Of a DNA stretch of 10,596 bases, positions 5,588 through 10,596 are shown one piece after another. The stretch spans positions 1-10,596 of the forward strand of contig DASSOT010000044.1 in NCBI GenBank assembly GCA_035700225.1, read 5' to 3'. Under the pieces are notes generated by a model. The model saw only the letters and a list, made by a program, of their open reading frames with translations, was not told the origin of the DNA and did no database searches. Both the position numbers and the translations under genes were made by a program. This DNA is from JANWLD01 sp035700225. Lineage in GTDB: Bacteria; Patescibacteriota; Saccharimonadia; Saccharimonadales; 2-12-FULL-41-12. Numbering within the stretch: the first letter of the stretch is position 1; every line of letters begins with the position of its first letter.

Positions 5588-6588
5588 GAAGTTTCTACGG
5601 CTACGGACGGTCCCATGGTAGTCGTTACGTAGATTGAACGTACAAATGTACCTTTTATCGAAGCTGGCTTGTTGCGCTTTATCGAACCTAGAAGCTCGTC
5701 CGCGTTCTGCTTGAGCTTCTTGCCGCCCCAGCTGGCCTTGCCGATACCGATATGAACTATGCCGTTGCCATCGACGCGATATTCTACTTTTCCTGCTTTT
5801 GAGTCTTTCACCGCTTTTGCTACGTCTGTCGTGACAGTGCCGCTTTTAGGGTTCGGCATCAGACCCTTAGGTCCCAGCACTCTGGCGTATTTGGCCAGTT
5901 TGGGCATCATGTTCGGCATGGAAACCAGCACGTCGAAGTTAATCTCCCCTTTGTCCAACGCGGAAATCAGGCTGTCTTCTCCTGCGATATCTGCTCCGGC
6001 TGTCTTTGCTTTTTTTGCGTTCGCATCATCAGCAAAAACAGCGACTCTTACGGTCTTGCCGCTTCCGGCAGGCAGTACGACGCTGTCGCGGATGTTCTGA
6101 TCGGCCTGTTTGGGGTCAACATTCAGCCTCACGTGCACTTCTACGGTAGAGTCAAATTTGGTCGAAGACGCCTTGCAGGCCAGCTCTAAAGCTTCTTCCA
6201 GACCGTATGTCTTATCTTTTTCTATAAGTTCGGCGCTCTTGCGATATTTCTTGCCCCGCCGTTCCAGCCGCGAGCGGGCAGGCTTTTGCTGTACCTTCGG
6301 CTTAGGTGTTTCTTCCTCTTCACCCTCTTTCTTGCGCTCTTCTTTGGCCGCTTTTTCTTCAGCCTCTTTGATAGATTTCGCGCTTCGCTTACCAGCTTTT
6401 GCCGTGGTTTTTTCAGTTGCTTTAACAGACTCCGTCACTTCTGGCGCATATACAGGCTCTGTAGCAGGTTTTTCCTCTTGAGCGGTGTCTGATACTACTG
6501 TTTCTTTCGGTTTCTGGCTTTCGGCTTCCGAATCCTTAGTTGCCCCTTTTTTCTTAGTACTTTTTGCTTCCTTTTTGGCTTCTGCCAT
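5578..6588 (-). CDS. rplA: 50S ribosomal protein L1 with long N-terminal extension
   Basis: L1 binds 23S rRNA at the mobile L1 stalk next to the E site and, in other bacteria, represses its own operon by binding mRNA. The core (about residues 110-336) is typical: KKYRKSAELIEKDKTY, DPKQADQNIRDSVVLPAG, a GPKGLMPNPKSGTVT signature, KAGKVEYRVDGNGIVHIGIG and a STTMGPSVAVE-like end (TTTMGPSVAVETSAL). Residues 1-109 are a Lys/Glu/Ala-rich low-complexity tail, likely disordered, about doubling the pre-core length of E. coli L1 many times over; total 336 versus about 230 residues. The start is ATG 6588-6586, preceded by AAAGGAGT at ideal spacing. A longer in-frame reading from 6633 would run through the hairpin and is rejected. 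It follows the unknown 85-residue ORF in the secE operon and is its last gene. Confidence 0.95.
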   Translation of the reverse strand: MAEAKKEAKSTKKKGATKDSEAESQKPKETVVSDTAQEEKPATEPVYAPEVTESVKATEKTTAKAGKRSAKSIKEAEEKAAKEERKKEGEEEETPKPKVQQKPARSRLERRGKKYRKSAELIEKDKTYGLEEALELACKASSTKFDSTVEVHVRLNVDPKQADQNIRDSVVLPAGSGKTVRVAVFADDANAKKAKTAGADIAGEDSLISALDKGEINFDVLVSMPNMMPKLAKYARVLGPKGLMPNPKSGTVTTDVAKAVKDSKAGKVEYRVDGNGIVHIGIGKASWGGKKLKQNADELLGSIKRNKPASIKGTFVRSIYVTTTMGPSVAVETSAL

Positions 6589-6601
6589 ATTTACTCCTTT
6601 T

Positions 6602-6633
6602 GTGGTGCTTACGGCCGGGTCGCGGCCTCCCAC
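6602..6633 (-). promoter_or_regulatory. Hairpin with asymmetric internal loop upstream of the rplA ribosome binding site
   Basis: On the minus strand GTGG (6630-6633) / CCAC (6602-6605) and GGCCG (6623-6627) / CGGCC (6613-6617) form two helices. They are separated by an asymmetric internal loop (GA on one side, GTAAGCA on the other) and closed by CGACC. It ends just before the rplA Shine-Dalgarno (6594-6600). The two-helix, asymmetric-loop shape is reminiscent of L1 target sites in rRNA and mRNA, so an autoregulatory role is conceivable. The base-level match to known L1 sites was not established. Confidence 0.5.
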
Positions 6634-6636
6634 AAA

Positions 6637-6894
6637 TTAATTAAAAAACTTTTGATCAACAGCTTCTTTATAAAGCCCTGCCTCCGTCAAGGGCAAAGTA
6701 GAGATTACCTTTTTAGTCGAAGATACTACTGCAAATAAATCAGCTTTTCTTGATGGATGTTGAGCGGAATCCGCTACATCGGCTCTTCCGGGAAGAGTGT
6801 AATCACCAGATGGTCGGCCATTTATCTCTAATACACCCGCTTCATTTGTGCGTAGATTAGCCCACAGTAATTCATAGCCTTGCAAATGTTCCAT
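6637..6894 (-). CDS. Hypothetical 85-residue protein between rplK and rplA
   Basis: I do not recognise this protein. The ATG (6894-6892) starts one base after the rplK stop (TAATATG), so translation could be coupled; there is no clear Shine-Dalgarno. The reading frame is uninterrupted for 85 codons and fills the whole gap to the rplA leader hairpin. The sequence is soluble-looking, with no signal peptide, membrane segment or repeats. It has a mixed N-terminal half (MEHLQGYELLWANLRTNEAG) and a C-terminal half with DLFAVVSSTKKVISTLPL and an ending in KFFN. Its codons use more A/T at third positions than the neighbouring ribosomal genes, hinting at a different origin or low expression. rplK and rplA are normally adjacent in bacteria, so an insertion here is unusual. 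It could also be non-coding spacer with a chance ORF. Confidence 0.55.
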   Translation of the reverse strand: MEHLQGYELLWANLRTNEAGVLEINGRPSGDYTLPGRADVADSAQHPSRKADLFAVVSSTKKVISTLPLTEAGLYKEAVDQKFFN

Positions 6895-6895
6895 A

Positions 6896-7321
6896 TTATT
6901 CTACTTCGACGCCCATACTGCGGGCAGTACCGGCTACCATCTTCTTAACAGCTTCGATGTCGTCTGTGTTCATATCTTTCGCCTTGTTTTCAGCTATGGC
7001 TGTCAAATCAGCGTCGGAAAGTTTCTTGCTCACTTTTTCAGTATTCGGCTTTCCCGAACCCTTCTGAATACCTAGTTTTTCCCTTATCTGCTCATCAGTG
7101 GCGGCGGATACTACCCTGAAGTCCATGCTCCTGTCATCGTAGATGGTAATGTGTGCTGTCAGCACGCCTTTCATCTCTTTCGTAGCGTCATTAAAAGGGT
7201 TGATGAAGTCCATCATATTAACGCCATACTGGCCGAGCGTGCTTCCTACGGGCGGTGCCGCACTGGCTTTTCCGGCTGGAATCCGCATCTTCAAATTTGC
7301 TTTTACAACTTTATCTGCCAT
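6896..7321 (-). CDS. rplK: 50S ribosomal protein L11
   Basis: L11 binds the GTPase-associated centre of 23S rRNA next to L10 and helps stimulate translation factors. The 141 residues are the standard length. The N-terminal signature KMRIPAGKASAAPPVGSTLGQYGVN is clear, with the proline pair of the thiostrepton-binding region present (APPVG). The C-terminal RNA-binding domain ends AKDMNTDDIEAVKKMVAGTARSMGVEVE, matching the family DLNT...GTARSMG signature. Oddities are Ser in place of the usual Pro after PPVG and loss of the KTPPA-like proline pair in the linker (VVSAATDEQ here). The start ATG has a strong AAGGAG Shine-Dalgarno 6 nt upstream. It lies 10 bp after nusG in the secE-nusG-rplK-orf-rplA operon. 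Confidence 0.97.
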   Translation of the reverse strand: MADKVVKANLKMRIPAGKASAAPPVGSTLGQYGVNMMDFINPFNDATKEMKGVLTAHITIYDDRSMDFRVVSAATDEQIREKLGIQKGSGKPNTEKVSKKLSDADLTAIAENKAKDMNTDDIEAVKKMVAGTARSMGVEVE

Positions 7322-7331
7322 TTTCTTCTCC

Positions 7332-7874
7332 TTAAACCTTCTTTACCTGCAACGTGTCCAGCTCTACAGGTGTTTCACGTCCGAACATGTTGACCAGAAC
7401 TTTCAATTTGCCTTTTGTTTCGTCGATTTCATTTATGGAACCGTCAAAGCCCTTGAAAGGCCCGTCGATAATACTTACCACTTCGCCCTCTTTCAAATCT
7501 ATCTTGTGCTTCGGCTGGTCCAGCCCCATACGCTTGTGTATTTTCTCCAGTTCGTCTTCGCTTATAGGAGTGGGGTCTATGCCGGTACCGACGAAACCGG
7601 TCACATTCGGTGTGTTGCGGACTATGTACCAGGCGTCTTCGGTAAGTTTCATATGCACCAGAACGTACCCTTGGAAAATTCTTTTTTCTACTATCTTTCT
7701 TTTACCGTTCTTTATCTCTATCATTTTTTCTTTGGGAACCAGCACTTCGAAAATCTTGTCTCGCATATCAAGACTTTCCGCCCTTTGCCGGATACTTTCA
7801 GCTACTTTTTCCTCGTAGCCGCTGTAGGTATGTATCGCGTACCAGTTTTTAGTCTCGTCGTATCTCTTAACCAT
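7332..7874 (-). CDS. nusG: Transcription termination/antitermination factor NusG
   Basis: NusG binds RNA polymerase through its NGN domain, modulates pausing and Rho-dependent termination, and links polymerase to ribosomal S10. The 180 residues are the common length. The NGN domain begins at NWYAIHTYSGYEEKV (10-24) and includes RIFQGYVLVHM (65-75) and NTPNVTGFVG (87-96). The KOW domain spans about 128-180: EGEVVSIIDGPFKGFDG and the family-typical NMFGRETPVELDTLQVKKV. The start ATG 7874-7872 is preceded by AAGGGGAG at rather short spacing. It follows secE with 9 bp between, the arrangement seen in most bacteria. Confidence 0.97.
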   Translation of the reverse strand: MVKRYDETKNWYAIHTYSGYEEKVAESIRQRAESLDMRDKIFEVLVPKEKMIEIKNGKRKIVEKRIFQGYVLVHMKLTEDAWYIVRNTPNVTGFVGTGIDPTPISEDELEKIHKRMGLDQPKHKIDLKEGEVVSIIDGPFKGFDGSINEIDETKGKLKVLVNMFGRETPVELDTLQVKKV

Positions 7875-7883
7875 CTCTCCCCT

Positions 7884-8282
7884 TTACTTTATGATTAGAT
7901 TCTTGAATATCTTGTCCAAAACGAAATCAAGCACGGCGACGAAAAGAGCGAAAACCGCCGAAAAGACAAATACTGCGAAGCTCAGCCTGATAGTTTCTTT
8001 GGTCCCGGGCCAGGTGGTCTTTCGTATTTCCCCCCAGGCACCTCTTAGGTATCGAAATATGGAAAATAAAAGCTTGTCCAAAAAACGTCCTAAGCGGTTG
8101 TCGGGTAGCTTGAAAATCTTTCTTTCTTTTTTCTTGCGCGCCGGCAACGCTTTCTTCAATGGACCGAAAACTTTCGAACCTCGTTTTTTGATGCTTCTCT
8201 TGGGCTTGTTCTTGGAATTTGCCAAGTCCCTCATGGAGGGCTTGCTTGATTTGGTCTTTAGAACTCTTTTAGGTTTGGCCAC
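7884..8282 (-). CDS. secE: Preprotein translocase subunit SecE with basic N-terminal extension
   Basis: SecE clamps the SecY channel in the inner membrane. The conserved domain is at the C-terminus: an amphipathic segment YLRGAWGEIRKTTWPGTKET (78-97) with the family Trp-Pro, then one transmembrane helix RLSFAVFVFSAVFALFVAVL (99-118) and a short DFVLDKIF end. Minimal bacterial SecE proteins are about 60 residues with a single helix. Here residues 1-65 form an extra tail rich in Lys and Arg, without hydrophobic segments, probably disordered and cytosolic. Translation starts at GTG (8282-8280), supported by AGGAG 6 nt upstream. It is the first gene of the operon after the promoter at 8338-8367 and a leader hairpin. 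Confidence 0.93.
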   Translation of the reverse strand: MAKPKRVLKTKSSKPSMRDLANSKNKPKRSIKKRGSKVFGPLKKALPARKKKERKIFKLPDNRLGRFLDKLLFSIFRYLRGAWGEIRKTTWPGTKETIRLSFAVFVFSAVFALFVAVLDFVLDKIFKNLIIK

Positions 8283-8296
8283 TTTTTCTCCTGGAT

Positions 8297-8320
8297 TAAA
8301 AAAACTACCTTGAAGGTAGT
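8297..8320 (-). terminator. Terminator-like hairpin in the secE leader
   Basis: On the minus strand ACTACCTTCAAGGTAGT (8304-8320) folds as a 7-bp stem with a TCA loop, followed by an unbroken run of T residues (8298-8303). It lies downstream of the secE promoter and only 14 nt before the GTG start codon, so transcripts entering secE must pass it. It may terminate readthrough from the histidine kinase gene and also attenuate secE-nusG-rplKA. No obvious strong antiterminator partner is visible in the short leader. Confidence 0.7.
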
Positions 8321-8337
8321 CTGTCTGCCGTTAGTCA

Positions 8338-8367
8338 ATACTACACTAAAGGCTTATCTGTTGTCAA
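8338..8367 (-). promoter_or_regulatory. Sigma70-type promoter of the secE-nusG-rplK-rplA operon
   Basis: Minus strand TTGACA (8362-8367, perfect consensus), 18-bp spacer, TAGTAT (8338-8343, 4 of 6). It lies in the gap after the histidine kinase stop. The predicted start near 8331 leaves a leader of about 49 nt holding the hairpin at 8297-8320. Confidence 0.72.
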
Positions 8368-8379
8368 CTGTTTGCTTGC

Positions 8380-10002
8380 TCAGCTTAGGTCGGGTATTTT
8401 AATCGTGAAGGTAGAGCCTTTATTGATTTCGCTTTCCAGGCTGATTTCTGCGTTTATCAGCCTCGCAAGCTTCATAGTCACATACAGTCCCAGCCCCGTT
8501 CCGTTAGTCGCCCTTGTGCGGAAGTCTTCACTTCTGAAAAACTTGTCAAAGACCTTTTCCTGGTCGCCCTTGCTTATACCTATGCCCGTGTCGGTAACCT
8601 CGAACAAAACACCTTTTTTGTAGGATTTTGCAGTTATGGTCACGGAGCCTTTCTCCGTGTATTTGATAGCGTTGGTCAGAAAATTCTGCAGTATTTCCCT
8701 GACATAAAGTTTGCTGGAGTTAAGGACTTCAAGGTTCGGGTCAAGCACTGTTTTCAGCTGTAGTCCTTTATCGCCGGCTTCTTTGCTGTAATCCACATCA
8801 AGCTCTTTGATAAGCTCGTGACAGTTTATAGCCTCTACATCGACTTTCAGCTGACCCCTTTCAGCCCGCGACAGGGTAGAAAGGTCGTTTATCATATTGC
8901 TAAGGAAGAGTATCTGGTCATGCGCTTGTTTCAGAGCCTCTGTTATCTTAGGACCTTCTTTGGCATTCTTCGCCAAAAATTCCACGTTACCGACCTCGCC
9001 CTCCGCAATAGCTATAGGAGTCCTCAGCTCATGACTGACAACGCTTATGAACTCATCCCTCTCCTCTTCCAGTGATTTCTCGCGGGTTATGTCCCTAAAA
9101 AGCACGACGAAGCCTTCGGAACCCGTCCGTCCAAACCCCAAATGTACCGGCGCCACGCTGATATAAAGGTTTATAAGACTGCCGTCGGAATATTTCAGCC
9201 TGTAGTCCCTGCTGATAACCTGTGATTTCGTACCCTTTATAAAGGCGTTGATGTCTACTTTCTGGTTGTTGTTATCGATGAATTCTCCCGCATCGGCGAA
9301 CGTTTTGCCGTGCAAGTCTATGTTCAGATCGAGTATGTTCAGCGCCGAGCCGTTATAAAGCGCTATCCGGCCCTCGTCGTCGGTCGCGACCACGCCGTCC
9401 ACCATGCTGTTGATAAGGCTACCCAGCCGCTCGGACACAAGTTTTTCGCTGGCCTGGCTGACGTTTAGCTGTTGGATACTACGGTTGAATAAATCCCATA
9501 TGGAAGAAACGAACATATTTATAAGGCCGACGAAAGCCGTAGCTGTCAATACGGTTATGATGTCGCTTTTTGAAAGGTTGTTGAATTCTTTGGCCACCCA
9601 TATTATCGAACTCAGGGCAAATATGCCATAAAGGCCATAAGCAACCATGTGTCTTACATATATGGTCGTAGCGATGATGAGATAAAGCCAGGCCAAAAAA
9701 AGCAAAGGGGTGAGAAATCCGACTATGTAAATGCTCAGGATAGCGCCGCAGACTGCAAACGAAAAGTTGTAGGATAAGACTTTCTTAAGTGTATATGGGT
9801 TCCAAAAATATTGGAGAAATCCCATGATGATAAAAAACAAAAACCCGAACCAGAAAGCGGGGTATGAGAATGAATACGTCTTTATGACGCCTCTTTCAAC
9901 CAGCACCAGAAGAAACGCTACTGCAAGCGAAAATATCAGACCTACGGTGCGATCTTCTTTGACAACTTTTTTATCTAAGAAAAATAATTTTTCCGGATCC
10001 AT
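8380..10002 (-). CDS. Membrane-bound PAS sensor histidine kinase, orphan
   Basis: This is a sensor kinase expected to autophosphorylate on His and pass phosphate to an unknown response regulator; none is in the window. Numbering from the ATG at 10002, residues 20-170 contain about six hydrophobic segments, such as GLIFSLAVAFLLVLV, FWFGFLFFIIMGFLQYF and TPLLFLAWLYLIIATTIYV. This is a polytopic input domain with almost no extracellular loop. A PAS-type domain follows (about 190-305, ending GFVVLFRDITREKSLEEE). The HisKA H-box is SVVSHELRTP with His324. The ATPase domain shows the N-box NFLTNAIKYTEKG, G1 DTGIGI, F-box DKFFRSED and G2 NGTGLGLY. All catalytic motifs look intact. A TTG at 10014, four codons upstream, is an alternative start; neither has a strong Shine-Dalgarno, and I prefer ATG. 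It may be cotranscribed with the upstream metallopeptidase or use the -10 box at 10028-10033. Confidence 0.93.
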   Translation of the reverse strand: MDPEKLFFLDKKVVKEDRTVGLIFSLAVAFLLVLVERGVIKTYSFSYPAFWFGFLFFIIMGFLQYFWNPYTLKKVLSYNFSFAVCGAILSIYIVGFLTPLLFLAWLYLIIATTIYVRHMVAYGLYGIFALSSIIWVAKEFNNLSKSDIITVLTATAFVGLINMFVSSIWDLFNRSIQQLNVSQASEKLVSERLGSLINSMVDGVVATDDEGRIALYNGSALNILDLNIDLHGKTFADAGEFIDNNNQKVDINAFIKGTKSQVISRDYRLKYSDGSLINLYISVAPVHLGFGRTGSEGFVVLFRDITREKSLEEERDEFISVVSHELRTPIAIAEGEVGNVEFLAKNAKEGPKITEALKQAHDQILFLSNMINDLSTLSRAERGQLKVDVEAINCHELIKELDVDYSKEAGDKGLQLKTVLDPNLEVLNSSKLYVREILQNFLTNAIKYTEKGSVTITAKSYKKGVLFEVTDTGIGISKGDQEKVFDKFFRSEDFRTRATNGTGLGLYVTMKLARLINAEISLESEINKGSTFTIKIPDLS

Positions 10003-10027
10003 CAGGGCTTTCAACTAACTTATGCTT

Positions 10028-10033
10028 ATTATA
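10028..10033 (-). promoter_or_regulatory. Possible -10 box for the histidine kinase gene
   Basis: A perfect TATAAT on the minus strand lies just after the metallopeptidase stop codon (10042-10044). The -35 region is weak (CTGCCA/TGCCAA at 17-19 bp). A start near 10021 would give a leader of about 19 nt to ATG 10002, but only about 7 nt to the TTG at 10014, which slightly favours the ATG. Confidence 0.4.
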
Positions 10034-10041
10034 GCTGAAAG

Positions 10042-10596
10042 CTAGATAATTTTGGCAGAATTGTATTTTCTCATTCGTTTTCTGCGTATTTTGTAATCCG
10101 GAAGCATCTTTTCCACTTCGCGCCAGAATTTTTCGCCGTGATTAAGATGCCTGGTATGTGCCAGTTCGTGGCAAAGTACGTATTCTGCCAACTCGACGGG
10201 AACCAGGACCAGCGCGGAGTTAAGAGTGATGACGTTTTCATGGTTACAGCTTCCCCACCTGCTTTTCATGCTTTTTACCCTGATTTCTTTGATACGTATT
10301 TTTTCATTTTTAGCCATCCTTTCCAGCAAAGGCACCAGCCTGTTTTCACATTCCCGCTTCAATAGGCTTTTTATATACTTTTCTATCACCGACTTTCTTT
10401 TGGCTTCTTTATAAGCAGACGGAATATAGATGATATAACTTCCTGGCTGGATACTATAGGAGGCTCTTTTTTTATCTGTTTCAATAATCCTTAGAACTGT
10501 GTCTTCTGTAATCATCTGCCCGTCTTTGTAGCCTTCAGGTTCTGGCAAACGGTGCTTGCTTATCCAGTCCTTTTTTGAAATCAGATATTTGATGCC
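10042..10596 (-). CDS. YgjP/DUF45-type zinc metallopeptidase-like protein, 5' end cut by window edge
   Basis: The visible 184 residues are the C-terminal part; the frame is open to the right edge, starting GIKYLISKKDWISKHR, so a TTG at 10548 is not the start. The family mark is KSRWGSC (residues 111-117 of the fragment), then ITLNSALVLVP, YVLCHELAHTRHLNHGEKFW with the HExxH zinc motif (143-147) and a third His at 153, then MLPDYK. This pattern is typical of the YgjP-like (DUF45/M48-related) family, related to the SprT/WLM metallopeptidases. Its substrate in bacteria is not firmly known; in some genomes such genes neighbour restriction systems. No signal peptide can be assessed. It ends 39 bp before the histidine kinase ATG. 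Confidence 0.9.
   Translation of the reverse strand, partial: GIKYLISKKDWISKHRLPEPEGYKDGQMITEDTVLRIIETDKKRASYSIQPGSYIIYIPSAYKEAKRKSVIEKYIKSLLKRECENRLVPLLERMAKNEKIRIKEIRVKSMKSRWGSCNHENVITLNSALVLVPVELAEYVLCHELAHTRHLNHGEKFWREVEKMLPDYKIRRKRMRKYNSAKII

Noticed and set aside
6589..6633. Longer start for rplA adding 15 residues
   Set aside because: The upstream start is not ATG with a ribosome binding site and the region forms the GC-rich hairpin; ATG 6588 has an ideal AAAGGAGT.
7143..7898. Open 251-codon frame on the plus strand opposite rplK and nusG
   Set aside because: It lies wholly antisense to two unmistakable genes, has no recognisable domain and is a composition shadow of them.
10545..10548. 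TTG start for the metallopeptidase giving 168 residues
   Set aside because: The frame stays open to the window edge and the upstream residues (ISKKDWISKHR) look like the family, so the gene is truncated by the window.
1..10596. CRISPR array, tRNA, insertion sequence or prophage
   Set aside because: No regularly spaced repeats, cloverleaf-like sequences, transposase/integrase coding or phage structural genes were seen by eye; a tool search was not possible.

Overview
The window is a compact, gene-dense bacterial chromosome segment. It carries part of the conserved secE-nusG-rplK-rplA-rplJ transcription/translation cluster on the minus strand, interrupted by a block of pyrimidine-deoxynucleotide and folate genes. 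TGA is used as a stop (thyA-like, dUTPase/dCTP deaminase-like and kinase genes), Shine-Dalgarno sites are mostly canonical, and several sigma70-type promoters are readable. Long lysine-rich N-terminal extensions on L1 and SecE, a Tmk-ThyX-like fusion and the tight packing suggest a small-genome lineage such as Candidate Phyla Radiation/Patescibacteria, perhaps Saccharibacteria. That placement is inference from gene content and style; no rRNA is present.

Layout, left to right. (1) 1-696, minus: rplJ (L10), running off the left edge, preceded by an L10-type autoregulatory leader with an intrinsic terminator and a near-consensus promoter. (2) 707-3546, minus: a 764-residue fusion of thymidylate kinase to two degenerate ThyX-like domains, and upstream of it a dCMP deaminase. 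(3) 3547-3590: a 44-bp divergent promoter region with mirror-image -10 boxes. (4) 3591-5562, plus: overlapping thyA-family, DHFR-like and dCTP-deaminase/dUTPase-family genes. (5) 5578-8367, minus: rplA, an unknown 85-residue ORF, rplK, nusG and secE, driven by a consensus-like promoter with a terminator-like hairpin in the secE leader. (6) 8380-10002, minus: an orphan membrane PAS histidine kinase. (7) 10042 to the right edge, minus: a YgjP/DUF45-type metallopeptidase, partial.

The most interesting point is the nucleotide block. The ThyA-family protein keeps the catalytic Cys but has Asp where thymidylate synthases have the dUMP-selecting Asn, the change that distinguishes dCMP-acting family members, and it has lost the His after the catalytic Cys. 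It is divergently paired with a dCMP deaminase, overlaps a DHFR gene, and sits near a thymidylate kinase. A consistent but untested reading is that dTMP is made in reverse order: dCMP is methylated first, 5-methyl-dCMP is then deaminated to dTMP, which Tmk phosphorylates. The ThyX-like halves have the family's signature motif split between them, and the Dcd-family protein lacks the deaminase glutamate and looks like a dUTPase. The whole thymidylate module may therefore be wired unusually.
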